Shown here in pieces: positions 8,983 to 17,366 of a stretch of DNA of 64,000 bases. This stretch comes from Pseudomonas parafulva NBRC 16636 = DSM 17004. Lineage in GTDB: Bacteria; Pseudomonadota; Gammaproteobacteria; Pseudomonadales; Pseudomonadaceae. The notes beneath the pieces were generated by a model that was not told the origin of the DNA, did not search any database, and saw only the letters and a list, made by a program, of their open reading frames with translations. A program made the translations under genes and the position numbers. Within the stretch, counting starts at the first letter, position 1. Each line of letters starts with the position of its first letter. Location: positions 16,018 to 80,017 of the forward strand of contig NZ_BBIU01000036.1 of NCBI RefSeq assembly GCF_000730645.1, given 5' to 3'.

Positions 8983-9912
8983 ATGATTGGCATCAAAAGC
9001 ATCGCGAGTTACGTGCCCACCGCTGGCCTGGACAACTACGTCCAGGGTGCGAAGTTCGGCAAGGACGAAGAGTTCATGTTCGGCAAGATCGGCGCGTCCT
9101 TCCTGCCGCGCAAGGCCCCGGAGCAGGAGACCTCCGACCTGTGCGTAGAGGCCGCACGGGCCCTGTTCGCCAGCAACCCCGATCTTGATCCGCAGTCGAT
9201 CGACGCGTTGATCGTGGTCACCCAGAACGGCGATGAAGAAGGCCTGCCGCACACGGCCGCCATCGTTCAGAGCAAGCTTGGCCTGTCCACCCGCGTGGCG
9301 GCCTTCGATGTATCGCTGGGCTGTTCCGGTTACGTGTACGGCTTGTACGCGATCAAGGGCTTCATGGAGGCGGCGGGGCTGAAGAACGGCCTGCTGATTA
9401 CCGCAGACCCGTACTCCAAGATCGTGGACCCCGAAGACCGCAACACCACCATGCTGTTCGGCGACGCCGCCACCGCCACGTGGATGGCCGAAGATGCCGT
9501 GTGGAACCTGGGCCAGGCCCGCTTCGGCACCGACGGTTCGGGTGCCGAGCACCTGAAGGTGAGCGATGGCAAGTTCTTCATGAATGGACGCCAGGTGTTC
9601 AACTTCGCGCTGGTCAAGGTGCCGGCGCACCTGCACGAGCTGCTCGACGCCAGCGGGCTGCAGTCTGCGGATATCGACGCCTTCTGCATTCACCAGGGCA
9701 GCGCGGCGATCGTCGATGCCGTGGCGCGGCGCTTCGAAGAGCATCACCCTGAGAAATTCGTGAAGGACATGCTGGAAACCGGCAACACGGTGTCCTCCAG
9801 CGTGCCGCTGTTGCTGCAGAAGCACATGCTCGATGGCAACTGGAAACGCGTGGCCATCAGTGGCTTCGGTGTGGGGCTGTCGTGGGGCTCGGCGATTCTT
9901 TATCGCAATTAA
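8983..9912 (+). CDS. 3-oxoacyl-ACP synthase III (KASIII/FabH-like) protein
   Basis: A 309-residue thiolase-fold enzyme with the KASIII catalytic triad in order: Cys114 (SLGCSGY), His237 (CIHQGS) and Asn268 (ETGNTVSS). FabH enzymes condense an acyl-CoA with malonyl-ACP. Here HQGS replaces the usual HQAN, so the partner or substrate may differ. The ATG at 8983 gives a typical N terminus (MIGIKSIASYVPT); a longer frame from 8911 has no family-like extension. Position between flgL and fliC matches the KASIII-type orf3 of P. syringae flagellin glycosylation islands, but no glycosyltransferase accompanies it. A role in flagellin modification is inference. Confidence 0.85.
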   Translation: MIGIKSIASYVPTAGLDNYVQGAKFGKDEEFMFGKIGASFLPRKAPEQETSDLCVEAARALFASNPDLDPQSIDALIVVTQNGDEEGLPHTAAIVQSKLGLSTRVAAFDVSLGCSGYVYGLYAIKGFMEAAGLKNGLLITADPYSKIVDPEDRNTTMLFGDAATATWMAEDAVWNLGQARFGTDGSGAEHLKVSDGKFFMNGRQVFNFALVKVPAHLHELLDASGLQSADIDAFCIHQGSAAIVDAVARRFEEHHPEKFVKDMLETGNTVSSSVPLLLQKHMLDGNWKRVAISGFGVGLSWGSAILYRN

Positions 9913-9933
9913 GGCCTCTCCCGGCGTGGCCTC

Positions 9934-10048
9934 GTAGGAGCGAGCGCAGCTCGCGATGGGCTGCATAGCAGCCCCCAGCCATCTCGGCAGTCATGCGCAA
10001 TCTGATGGGGATGCTTTACACCCCATCGCGAGCTTTGCTCGCTCCCAC
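9934..10048 (+). repeat. REP pair (inverted), copies 2 and 3
   Basis: Copy 2 (9934-9964) is the exact reverse complement of copy 1 at 8724-8754. Copy 3 (about 10021-10048) is again inverted, with AGCTTTGCTCGCTCC in place of AGCTGCGCTCGCTCC. The two form a BIME-like pair with about 56 bases between them. Confidence 0.8.
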
Positions 10049-10108
10049 ATACCCGCTATGCATTATTTCTGGCGCCAACAAACCGCCCTCAACCCCTTGA
10101 TTTCAAAG

Positions 10109-10136
10109 GCTGGCCGCGTGCCAGCATTTTTTTTTT
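10109..10136 (+). terminator. Rho-independent terminator downstream of KASIII gene
   Basis: A 6-bp stem (GCTGGC / GCCAGC) with a CGCGT loop is followed after one A by ten consecutive T residues. This is a classic intrinsic terminator and ends transcription before the fliC promoter. Confidence 0.85.
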
Positions 10137-10146
10137 GAAAAACCCC

Positions 10147-10173
10147 TCAAGCAACCAGGCCATCCGACGATAA
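10147..10173 (+). promoter_or_regulatory. Sigma-28 (FliA) promoter of fliC
   Basis: TCAAGCAA, 11 bases, then GACGATAA fits the FliA consensus TAAAGTTT-N11-GCCGATAA with exact spacing; the -10 box matches at 7 of 8 positions. It lies 80 bp upstream of the fliC ATG. FliA itself is encoded at 41691-42431 in this window. Confidence 0.85.
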
Positions 10174-10252
10174 CTATTACGAAGGTTCTCTAGGCCAATC
10201 CGGCGGTTGCCAAGGCCGGAAGCCGCAGTACCCATACAACGAGGATTTCGTC

Positions 10253-11680
10253 ATGGCTTTAACTGTAAACACCAACATTGCTTCGGTTACTACCCAAGTA
10301 AACCTGAACAAGGCCAGCAACGCTCAGGCCACCGCGATGCAGCGTCTGTCCTCGGGTCTGCGTATCAACAGCGCTAAAGACGACGCTGCTGGCCTGCAGA
10401 TCGCCAACCGCCTGACCAGCCAGATCAACGGCCTGGGCCAGGCTGTAAAGAACGCCAACGACGGTATCTCGATCGCGCAGACCGCTGAAGGTGCAATGCA
10501 GGCTTCCACCGACATCCTGCAAAAAATGCGTACTCTGGCACTGTCCTCGGCCACTGGCTCCCTGAGCCCCGAAGACCGCAAGTCGAACAACGACGAGTAT
10601 CAGGCTCTGACTGCAGAACTGAACCGTATTTCCGACACCACCACCTTTGGTGGCCAGAAGCTTCTGGACGGTTCTTATGGCACCAAGGCTATTCAGGTAG
10701 GTGCTAATGCTAACGAAACTATTAACCTGTCGCTGGATAACGTATCGGCCAAGAGCATTGGTTCGCAGCAGGTCAAGAGTGTAGGTATCGTTCCATCGAC
10801 AGCTGGTATCGCGGGTGGGCCTGTCACCGTCACTGGTAGCGGTCAAACTAAGACTGTAACCCTTGATGCAGGCTCGTCAGCCAAAACCACTGCGGCAGCG
10901 CTGAATGGCGCTGTGGGTGGTCTGACCGCCACAGCAAGTACTGAAGTCCAGTTCAGTCTGGCAACTAAAACTATCGCTGCGGCCAACTTTGATCTTGAAG
11001 TGGGTGGACAGAAGGTTAGCTTCGTCGGTGTGACCGATACTGCTGGCCTTGCCGATCAGCTCAAATCTAACGCTGCCAAACTGGGTATCAGCGTCAATTT
11101 TGACGAGTCTAATGAGACTTTGTCGGTTAAGTCGGATACCGGTGAGAACTTAAAGTTCTCTAATTTTGCCGGCACAGCTGATGACATCACAGTCGCTGCT
11201 AAAGGTGGTGACGGCAAGTATGCTGGGAGTGCAAGTTTGGTTGCTGCGAATCTGACTGTTACAGGTCAGGTCTCGCTAGATTCGGCAAAAGGTTATTCCA
11301 TGACTGGCGATGGGGTAGAGGGGCTGTTTGCAGCCACTGGTACTAAGTCCGTGACCTCGGAAAAGACCTCGATCGCTGAAACGGACGTCACTGACTCTAC
11401 CAACGCTCAAAACGCCCTTGCCGTAATCGACAAGGCCATCGGTTCGATCGACAGCGTGCGCTCGGGCCTGGGTGCTACCCAGAACCGTCTGCAAACCACC
11501 GTTGACAACCTGCAGAACATCCAGAAGAACTCCACCGCTGCACGCTCCACCGTGCAGGATGTGGACTTCGCTTCGGAAACTGCCGAGCTGACCAAGCAGC
11601 AGACCCTGCAACAGGCCTCCACCGCGATCCTGTCCCAGGCCAACCAGCTGCCTTCCTCGGTCCTGAAACTGCTCCAGTAA
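10253..11680 (+). CDS. fliC: Flagellin FliC
   Basis: The 475-residue filament subunit has the standard conserved ends: MALTVNTNIASVTTQVNL and RLSSGLRINSAKDDAAGLQIANRL at the N terminus, and DVDFASETAELTKQQ plus LSQANQLPSSVLKLLQ at the C terminus. These D0/D1 helices build the filament core. The middle (about residues 145-385) is the surface-exposed variable domain. Its codon usage and GC content drop relative to both ends (many GCT, ACT, GGT, AAC/AAA-rich codons), which suggests replacement or diversifying change of the exposed part. It is transcribed as a single gene from the sigma-28 promoter and closed by a terminator. Confidence 0.98.
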   Translation: MALTVNTNIASVTTQVNLNKASNAQATAMQRLSSGLRINSAKDDAAGLQIANRLTSQINGLGQAVKNANDGISIAQTAEGAMQASTDILQKMRTLALSSATGSLSPEDRKSNNDEYQALTAELNRISDTTTFGGQKLLDGSYGTKAIQVGANANETINLSLDNVSAKSIGSQQVKSVGIVPSTAGIAGGPVTVTGSGQTKTVTLDAGSSAKTTAAALNGAVGGLTATASTEVQFSLATKTIAAANFDLEVGGQKVSFVGVTDTAGLADQLKSNAAKLGISVNFDESNETLSVKSDTGENLKFSNFAGTADDITVAAKGGDGKYAGSASLVAANLTVTGQVSLDSAKGYSMTGDGVEGLFAATGTKSVTSEKTSIAETDVTDSTNAQNALAVIDKAIGSIDSVRSGLGATQNRLQTTVDNLQNIQKNSTAARSTVQDVDFASETAELTKQQTLQQASTAILSQANQLPSSVLKLLQ

Positions 11681-11695
11681 TTCAGGCGCCTGAGT

Positions 11696-11738
11696 AAAGG
11701 GTGAAAGGGCGCGTTTACGTGCCCTTTCACCTTTTTTG
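11696..11738 (+). terminator. Rho-independent terminator after fliC
   Basis: An 11-bp perfect stem (GGTGAAAGGGC at 11700-11710 and GCCCTTTCACC at 11721-11731) with a 10-base loop is followed by six T residues. It ends the abundant fliC transcript; flaG starts only 20 bases later. Confidence 0.92.
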
Positions 11739-11756
11739 CCATGAGGAGTTCAGAAC

Positions 11757-12107
11757 ATGGACATCAGTCTCAAGCTGGGCCAAGTCTATGCATCCGTGTT
11801 GCCCCAGTCCCCAACGGTTGAGCGGGAACAGTCGGTGCCTGTCAAGGTCAAGGAAGTTTCCCCGACCGAGGACAGGCCGCACACGCGTGAAGACCTGGAA
11901 AAGGCAGTAGGTGACATCCGTGATTTTGTACAGTCCAGTCAGCGACAGCTGGATTTTTCCATCGATGACTCGACTGGCTTGGTCGTGGTCAAAGTCATCG
12001 CCACTGATTCTGGTGAGGTTATCCGCCAGCTCCCATCAGAAACGGCGCTAAAGCTGGCACAGAGCCTTAGCGAGGCGGGTAGCCTGCTGTTCGAGGACCG
12101 TGCCTGA
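11757..12107 (+). CDS. flaG: FlaG family protein
   Basis: A 116-residue protein of the FlaG family. The conserved C-terminal half reads LDFSIDDSTGLVVVKVIATDSGEVIRQLP followed by a helix. FlaG affects filament length in several polar flagellates; its exact action is not settled. The N-terminal 60 residues are polar and variable. GAGGAG lies 9 bases before the ATG. It sits between fliC and fliD, the usual place. Confidence 0.92.
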   Translation: MDISLKLGQVYASVLPQSPTVEREQSVPVKVKEVSPTEDRPHTREDLEKAVGDIRDFVQSSQRQLDFSIDDSTGLVVVKVIATDSGEVIRQLPSETALKLAQSLSEAGSLLFEDRA

Positions 12108-12126
12108 CGCTGGCACGGGTTTTGTT
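12098..12126 (+). terminator. Probable terminator/attenuator after flaG
   Basis: The stem CCGTGCC (12098-12104) pairs with GGCACGG (12112-12118) over a 7-base loop that contains the flaG stop, and is followed by GTTTTGTT. The right arm by chance resembles an RpoN -24 box, but the matching -12 would be GT, not GC, so a terminator is the better reading. Confidence 0.55.
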
Positions 12127-12188
12127 AGTAGTGGTTCTTTAATGGATATCTCCGCCAAGGATCTGGCAGCTTACGTACAAGGAGAGCA

Positions 12189-13574
12189 ATGATGGCAGGT
12201 ACAACAGTCAGCGGTATTGGCTCGGGCATCGATACCCAGGCTATCGTCGATTCGCTGGTCGCGGCCCAAAAAGCCCCCAAACAAGCGCAGATCAATACCC
12301 AAACGCTGAAGGCAACCACCACGTTGTCCTCTATCGGCAAGATACAGGCAGCACTGGATGCTTTCAGAGGCGCGCTCAGCAATATGAGTGACACCAATAG
12401 CTTCGGTGGCCTTAGCCTGAAGTCTTCGGACGAAAAAGTCGCCACGGTTACTATGGGTACCGGCGCTGCCAACGGTTCATTCTCACTGGTGGTCAGTAAG
12501 CTGGCAGCCGCGTCGAAGGTTTCGACGAAAGTCTATTCCGGTGGCGCAGGATCGGTAGTGAATTCTGGAACCAGCCCAACAACTCTGAGCATCACGCAGA
12601 ATGGCAAAAAACATGATCTGAGCGTTCCGGCAGGGGCTACCTTGCAGAAGGTGCGTGACAGTATTAACAGCCAGTTTGGTGTGGCAGGGCTGAGTGCAAA
12701 TATCCTGACCGATGCAAATGGTTCGCGGCTGGTCATTACCTCGACCAAGATGGGGGAGGGGTCTGATATCACGTTGTCCGGTGATTCCGGTATCGACATG
12801 GGCTACTCGGTAATCGAAAAACCCTCTGACGCTGAGTACACCCTCGACGGCGTGGCGATGAAGTCCAAGACCAACGACATTACCGATGCGGTCAGTGGCT
12901 TGAATATAAAACTGCTGGGTACTTCACCCAAGAACTCGGCGGGTGGGGATACGCCCACTGTCTTGTCGCTAACGACCAGCAGTACTGCGTTAAAGTCGGG
13001 CCTCAAAGGATTCATTGATACCTACAATGCGTTGCTGACTGTCATCAACGCAGAGACTAAGGTCACCAAAAATGCTGACGGCACCATGACCGCCGGGGCA
13101 TTGACGGGGGATGCCTCCATGCGTTCTTTGTTGACTTCCATTCGCGAAGAAATGAATGCGGTTTCGGGTAATGGCACCCTAAAATCTTTGGCTGCTTTTG
13201 GCGTTACATCGGCACAGGACGGTGGGGCGCTCAGTCTTGATGACAAAAAATGGGACAAAGCAGCCAGCACCAACGCAGCGGATCTGACCAGCATCTTCAA
13301 CGGTAAAGACGGCCTGCTCGCACGGTTACAAAATGTGACGGAGCCGTTTGCCAAGGCCGCGACAGGCACCTTGGCGGCGCGCTCCAAAACGTTGAGTGAA
13401 AGCCTGACAAAACTCAAGACTGAGCAAGACACATTGGACACCCGCATGGATGCCCTGAAAAAGAGCCTGCAGGACAAGTACAACAACATGGACACCCTGG
13501 TGACCCAGCTGCGCCAGCAGCAGAACTCGGTGCTCAGCACATTGAATGCGCTGAACAAGTCCAAGGATGATTAA
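12189..13574 (+). CDS. fliD: Flagellar filament cap protein FliD (HAP2)
   Basis: The 461-residue cap protein starts with TVSGIGSGIDTQAIVDSLVAAQKAP, the conserved FliD N terminus, and ends with a long helix (RMDALKKSLQDKYNNMDTLVTQL). FliD sits at the filament tip and folds incoming flagellin. ATGATG offers two starts; GGAG at 12181-12184 suits either. The base composition is lower in GC than in the rod genes, as in fliC, in line with a variable surface antigen. Confidence 0.96.
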   Translation: MMAGTTVSGIGSGIDTQAIVDSLVAAQKAPKQAQINTQTLKATTTLSSIGKIQAALDAFRGALSNMSDTNSFGGLSLKSSDEKVATVTMGTGAANGSFSLVVSKLAAASKVSTKVYSGGAGSVVNSGTSPTTLSITQNGKKHDLSVPAGATLQKVRDSINSQFGVAGLSANILTDANGSRLVITSTKMGEGSDITLSGDSGIDMGYSVIEKPSDAEYTLDGVAMKSKTNDITDAVSGLNIKLLGTSPKNSAGGDTPTVLSLTTSSTALKSGLKGFIDTYNALLTVINAETKVTKNADGTMTAGALTGDASMRSLLTSIREEMNAVSGNGTLKSLAAFGVTSAQDGGALSLDDKKWDKAASTNAADLTSIFNGKDGLLARLQNVTEPFAKAATGTLAARSKTLSESLTKLKTEQDTLDTRMDALKKSLQDKYNNMDTLVTQLRQQQNSVLSTLNALNKSKDD

Positions 13575-13701
13575 CGGCTAGACGTTGCTCGAAGCCGGTT
13601 TTTATCGCTGGTTTCGGGCAATAACCCGTAAAGTTTTCCGTGTGTTGCCCGATACATAAAGTATCAACCTTCCAGAAGCATGCCCGCCACGAGGTCGCAA
13701 G

Positions 13702-14103
13702 ATGAATCCCATGAGAGCCCTTCGTCAGTACCAGAAGGTCAATTCCCATGCCCAGATTTCCGAAGCAACGCCGCACCGCCTGGTGCAGATGCTGATGGAA
13801 GGTGGCCTTGATCGCATGGCGCAGGCCAAAGGGGCAATGGCGCGGGGTGACGTGGCTGAGAAGGGGCTGATGCTGGGCAAGGCGATCGACATCATCATCG
13901 GCTTGCGCGACGGCCTCTCGCCTGAGAAGAGCGAGAACCCGCAATACGTCGAAAACCTCGATGCCCTCTACGTGTACATGACCAACCGCCTGATGCAGGC
14001 CAACATCGACAACGATGCCGGCATCATCGATGAAGTGGCCCGGCTGCTGATCACCGTGAAGAGCGGTTGGGACGGCATCGCCGACATCCAGCCTGCCAGC
14101 TGA
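13702..14103 (+). CDS. fliS: Flagellin export chaperone FliS
   Basis: A 133-residue all-helical protein with the family core YQKVNSHAQISEATPHRLVQMLMEGGLDRMAQAKGAM and LYVYMTNRLMQANIDND. FliS binds the C terminus of flagellin in the cytoplasm and keeps it export-ready. GAGG precedes the ATG by 8 bases. It lies downstream of fliD and 16 bp before the fliT-like gene, as in the fliDST operon. Confidence 0.95.
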   Translation: MNPMRALRQYQKVNSHAQISEATPHRLVQMLMEGGLDRMAQAKGAMARGDVAEKGLMLGKAIDIIIGLRDGLSPEKSENPQYVENLDALYVYMTNRLMQANIDNDAGIIDEVARLLITVKSGWDGIADIQPAS

Positions 14104-14119
14104 CGGCAAGGAGACGACC

Positions 14120-14413
14120 ATGACTGCACTGCAACGCCTCGACGATACGTGTGATGCCCTGCTTGGCGCCTTGGGCGAGCGTGACTGGGATTCCATTGCG
14201 AAGCTGGACGTTGCATGCCGTACCTGTATCGACGAAGTGCTCGAAACGCACGCGTACGACCAAGGCTTGCTGCGGGAAAAGCTCGAAGGGGTGATGGAGG
14301 TCTACCGCAGCCTCATCGAAGTGACAACCGGCGAGCGCCAGGCAATTGCCGAAGAGATGACACAGATCAACCAAGCGAAGAATGCTTCAAAGGTTTATCA
14401 TTTGTTCAGTTAA
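14120..14413 (+). CDS. fliT: FliT-like flagellar chaperone
   Basis: A 97-residue helical, acidic protein (MTALQRLDDTCDALLGALGERDWDSIAKLD). Size, helical pattern and position right after fliS fit the FliT family, which binds FliD before export. FliT sequences are weakly conserved, so the name rests mostly on context and fold pattern. A ribosome site AAGGAG is present 8 bases upstream. Confidence 0.75.
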   Translation: MTALQRLDDTCDALLGALGERDWDSIAKLDVACRTCIDEVLETHAYDQGLLREKLEGVMEVYRSLIEVTTGERQAIAEEMTQINQAKNASKVYHLFS

Positions 14414-14578
14414 GATGCGAACAACTGAACAAAAGGCGCCATAAATTTGACTGTGCGACCCTTTTTGACTTAACTAGTGGCTGTTTTCGTATTTCAGACG
14501 TCCGAACACTGACCATTCAGTCGGAATGATGTCGAGCATGCCTTCGGGCGCCGATATGACTAGGGAAGTTGCTATTGC

Positions 14579-16054
14579 ATGTGGCGTGAAACCAAGATTC
14601 TCCTGATCGATGACGACAGCACCCGCCGCCGCGATCTGGCGGTGGTGCTGAACTTCCTGGGCGAAGACAACCTGCCCTGCACCAGTGCTGACTGGCAGCA
14701 GGTGGTCGAGCCGCTGTCTTCCAGCCGCGAGGTACTGTGCGTACTCGTCGGCGCTGTGGATGCGCCTGGCACCCTGCTTGGGTTACTTAAGACAGTGGCA
14801 ACCTGGGATGAGTTCCTTCCGGTCTTGCTTTTAGGCGATATTTCTTCTGGCGAGTTGCCTGAAGACCTGCGCCGCCGCGTGCTTTCGAACCTCGAAATGC
14901 CGCCCAGCTACAGCCAGTTGCTGGATTCGCTGCACCGCGCCCAGGTGTACCGTGAGATGTATGACCAGGCCCGTGAGCGGGGGCGTCAGCGCGAGCCCAA
15001 CCTGTTCCGCAGCCTGGTCGGTACCAGCCGCGCCATCCAGCACGTGCGCCAGATGATGCAGCAGGTGGCCGATACCGACGCCAGCGTGCTCATCCTGGGC
15101 GAGTCGGGCACCGGCAAGGAGGTGGTCGCGCGCAACCTGCATTACCACTCCAAGCGCCGTGAGGCACCTTTCGTGCCGGTCAACTGTGGTGCTATTCCTG
15201 CTGAGCTGCTGGAAAGCGAGTTGTTTGGCCATGAAAAGGGCGCATTCACCGGGGCCATCACCAGCCGGGCAGGGCGCTTCGAACTGGCCAACGGGGGTAC
15301 GCTGTTCCTGGATGAAATCGGCGACATGCCGTTGCCCATGCAGGTGAAGCTGCTGCGCGTGCTGCAGGAGCGCACTTTTGAGCGCGTGGGCAGCAACAAG
15401 ACCCAGAGCATCGATGTGCGCATCATCGCCGCCACGCACAAGAACCTCGAAAACATGATCGAGGACGGCACTTTCCGCGAAGACCTGTACTACCGCCTTA
15501 ACGTGTTCCCCATCGAGATGGCCCCCCTGCGCGAGCGCGTCGAGGACATCCCGCTGCTGATGAACGAGCTGATCTCGCGCATGGAGCACGAGAAACGGGG
15601 TTCCATCCGCTTCAACTCGGCTTCGATCATGTCCCTGTGCCGCCATGGCTGGCCGGGTAACGTGCGCGAACTGGCCAACCTGGTCGAGCGCATGGCGATC
15701 ATGCACCCGTACGGGGTGATTGGTGTGTCGGAGTTGCCGAAGAAATTCCGCTACATCGACGACGAAGACGAGCAGATGGTCGACAGCCTGCGCAGTGACC
15801 TGGAAGAGCGCGTGGCCATCAACGGCCACACCCCCAACTTCAGCAACACTGCCATGCTTCCACCAGAGGGGCTCGACCTCAAGGACTACCTGGGCAGCCT
15901 GGAGCAAGGCCTGATCCAGCAGGCGCTGGACGATGCCAATGGTATCGTTGCCCGTGCCGCCGAACGCCTGCGCATCCGCCGTACCACCCTGGTGGAGAAG
16001 ATGCGCAAATACGGCATGAGCCGCCAAGGTGGCGAAGAACAACAGGAAGATTGA
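14579..16054 (+). CDS. fleQ: Flagellar master regulator FleQ (sigma-54 activator)
   Basis: The 491-residue protein has an N-terminal degenerate receiver (REC-like) domain (residues 1-120; DDD near the start), an AAA+ domain with Walker A GESGTGKE (174-181) and the RpoN-contacting GAFTGA loop (221-226), and a C-terminal Fis-type helix-turn-helix (AAERLRIRRTTL). The c-di-GMP-binding LFRSLVG motif is at 142-148, with Arg144 and Arg185 kept as in P. aeruginosa FleQ. FleQ activates RpoN-dependent flagellar operons and, through c-di-GMP, switches matrix genes. It stands alone with 165 bp upstream. Confidence 0.97.
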   Translation: MWRETKILLIDDDSTRRRDLAVVLNFLGEDNLPCTSADWQQVVEPLSSSREVLCVLVGAVDAPGTLLGLLKTVATWDEFLPVLLLGDISSGELPEDLRRRVLSNLEMPPSYSQLLDSLHRAQVYREMYDQARERGRQREPNLFRSLVGTSRAIQHVRQMMQQVADTDASVLILGESGTGKEVVARNLHYHSKRREAPFVPVNCGAIPAELLESELFGHEKGAFTGAITSRAGRFELANGGTLFLDEIGDMPLPMQVKLLRVLQERTFERVGSNKTQSIDVRIIAATHKNLENMIEDGTFREDLYYRLNVFPIEMAPLRERVEDIPLLMNELISRMEHEKRGSIRFNSASIMSLCRHGWPGNVRELANLVERMAIMHPYGVIGVSELPKKFRYIDDEDEQMVDSLRSDLEERVAINGHTPNFSNTAMLPPEGLDLKDYLGSLEQGLIQQALDDANGIVARAAERLRIRRTTLVEKMRKYGMSRQGGEEQQED

Positions 16055-16106
16055 GGCACCACCCGCCGCTGCCTTCACGCTGAGGCGATGTGTAATGGCT
16101 TCTATC

Positions 16107-16122
16107 CGGCACGGCTATTGCT
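16107..16122 (+). promoter_or_regulatory. Sigma-54 promoter of fleSR
   Basis: CGGCACG-N4-TTGCT, with GG at 16108-16109 and GC at 16120-16121 (10 bases between), matches the RpoN consensus at all key positions. It lies about 55 bp before fleS. FleQ-RpoN control of fleSR is established in P. aeruginosa. Confidence 0.85.
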
Positions 16123-16175
16123 TCATCGCTGGCAACACACCGTTTTTATGACGGTCAGCCATGCGAGAGAGCACG

Positions 16176-17366
16176 ATGCCCCAGGCCGCCCAAGTATCCC
16201 CGTCCCTGGCCGAGCAGGAGAGCCGGCAGGGTGTCGAGCAGGCGTTCGCCCTGTTCGACCAGGTCTCCAGCCAGCTCAGCCAGTCCTACAGCCTGCTCGA
16301 AGCCAGGGTCAGCGAGCTGAAAGGCGAGCTGGCCGTGGTCAGCGCCCAGCGCATCGAGGAGTTGAACGAAAAGGAGCGCCTGGCCAACCGCCTGCAGAAC
16401 CTGCTGGACCTGCTGCCGGGTGGCGTTATCGTGATCGACGGGCAAGGGCGGGTACGCGAGGCAAACCCGGCTGCCTGCGAGCTGCTGGGCGAGCCGTTGC
16501 TCGGCCAGCTGTGGCGGCACGTGATCGCGCGCAGCTTCGCCCCGCGTGAGGACGACGGCCACGAGGTTTCGCTGCGCGACGGGCGCCGCTTGTCCATTGC
16601 AACCCGTTCGCTGGACGCCGAGCCCGGGCAGTTGGTGCTGCTCAATGACCTGACCGAAACCCGTCGCCTGCAAGATCAACTGGCCCGTCATGAACGCCTG
16701 TCGTCCCTTGGGCGCATGGTGGCCTCGCTGGCGCACCAGATCCGTACGCCATTGTCGGCCGCCATGCTGTACGCCAGCCACCTGGCAGACCCCGAGCAGG
16801 CCCTGACTACCCAAACCCGCCAGCGCTTTGCCGGCAGCCTGAAGGAACGCCTTCACGAGCTGGAACAGCAAGTGCGCGACATGCTGGTGTTTGCCCGCGG
16901 AGAGTTGCCGCTACAGGACCGTGTGACCCCCAAGGCGCTGTTCCAGGCGCTGCAGCAAGCGGCCCAGACCCACGTTCAGGGCCATGCCGTACGCTGGCAG
17001 TGCGACAGCCGCCTGGGCGAGTTGCTGTGCAACCGCGACACCCTGGTGGGCGCGTTGCTCAACCTGATCGAGAATGCCCTGCAGGCCAGCCCGGCGCCGG
17101 CAAGGCTCAAGGTTCACCTGTGGCGCCGCCAGAGCACCCTGCACCTGTGCGTCAGTGATGCCGGGAGTGGCATCGCGCCCGAGTTGATCGGGCGCCTGGG
17201 TGAACCGTTCCTCACCACCAAATCCACGGGTACCGGCCTGGGCCTGGCGGTGGTGAAGGCCGTGGTCAAGGCCCATGACGGCGCGCTCAGCCTGCGCTCC
17301 AAGGTTGGCCGTGGCACCTGCGTGCGCATCGAGCTGCCGCTGATCGATGGGGCAGACGGCCCGTGA
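16176..17366 (+). CDS. fleS: Two-component sensor kinase FleS
   Basis: A cytoplasmic histidine kinase of 396 residues with no membrane segment. It has a coiled coil (about 36-75), a PAS domain (about 75-165), a dimerisation/phosphoacceptor helix with His187 (LAHQIRTPLS) and an ATPase domain with N box (NLIENALQAS) and G boxes (DAGSGIAPE, GTGLGLAVV). It phosphorylates FleR. The ATG at 16176 has GAGAGAG upstream; an ATG at 16161 in frame is possible and would add five residues. The stop overlaps the fleR start (TGATG). Confidence 0.95.
   Translation: MPQAAQVSPSLAEQESRQGVEQAFALFDQVSSQLSQSYSLLEARVSELKGELAVVSAQRIEELNEKERLANRLQNLLDLLPGGVIVIDGQGRVREANPAACELLGEPLLGQLWRHVIARSFAPREDDGHEVSLRDGRRLSIATRSLDAEPGQLVLLNDLTETRRLQDQLARHERLSSLGRMVASLAHQIRTPLSAAMLYASHLADPEQALTTQTRQRFAGSLKERLHELEQQVRDMLVFARGELPLQDRVTPKALFQALQQAAQTHVQGHAVRWQCDSRLGELLCNRDTLVGALLNLIENALQASPAPARLKVHLWRRQSTLHLCVSDAGSGIAPELIGRLGEPFLTTKSTGTGLGLAVVKAVVKAHDGALSLRSKVGRGTCVRIELPLIDGADGP

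Larger units (their letters stand above)
9913..10252 (+). other. Intergenic region KASIII-fliC
   Basis: This 340-base stretch has no gene. In order it holds two REP half-sites in opposite orientation (9934-9964 and 10021-10048), a Rho-independent terminator (10109-10136), the sigma-28 promoter of fliC (10147-10173) and the fliC leader of about 70 bases. The order isolates fliC from upstream transcription. Confidence 0.8.

Noticed and set aside
12111..12126. TGGCACG box that looks like an RpoN promoter for fliD
   Set aside because: The -12 element would be GT rather than GC, and the sequence is the right arm of a terminator hairpin after flaG.
13590..13622. Hairpin after fliD as a terminator
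   Set aside because: The stem has G-T pairs and no T tract follows; fliS is close behind and is probably co-transcribed.
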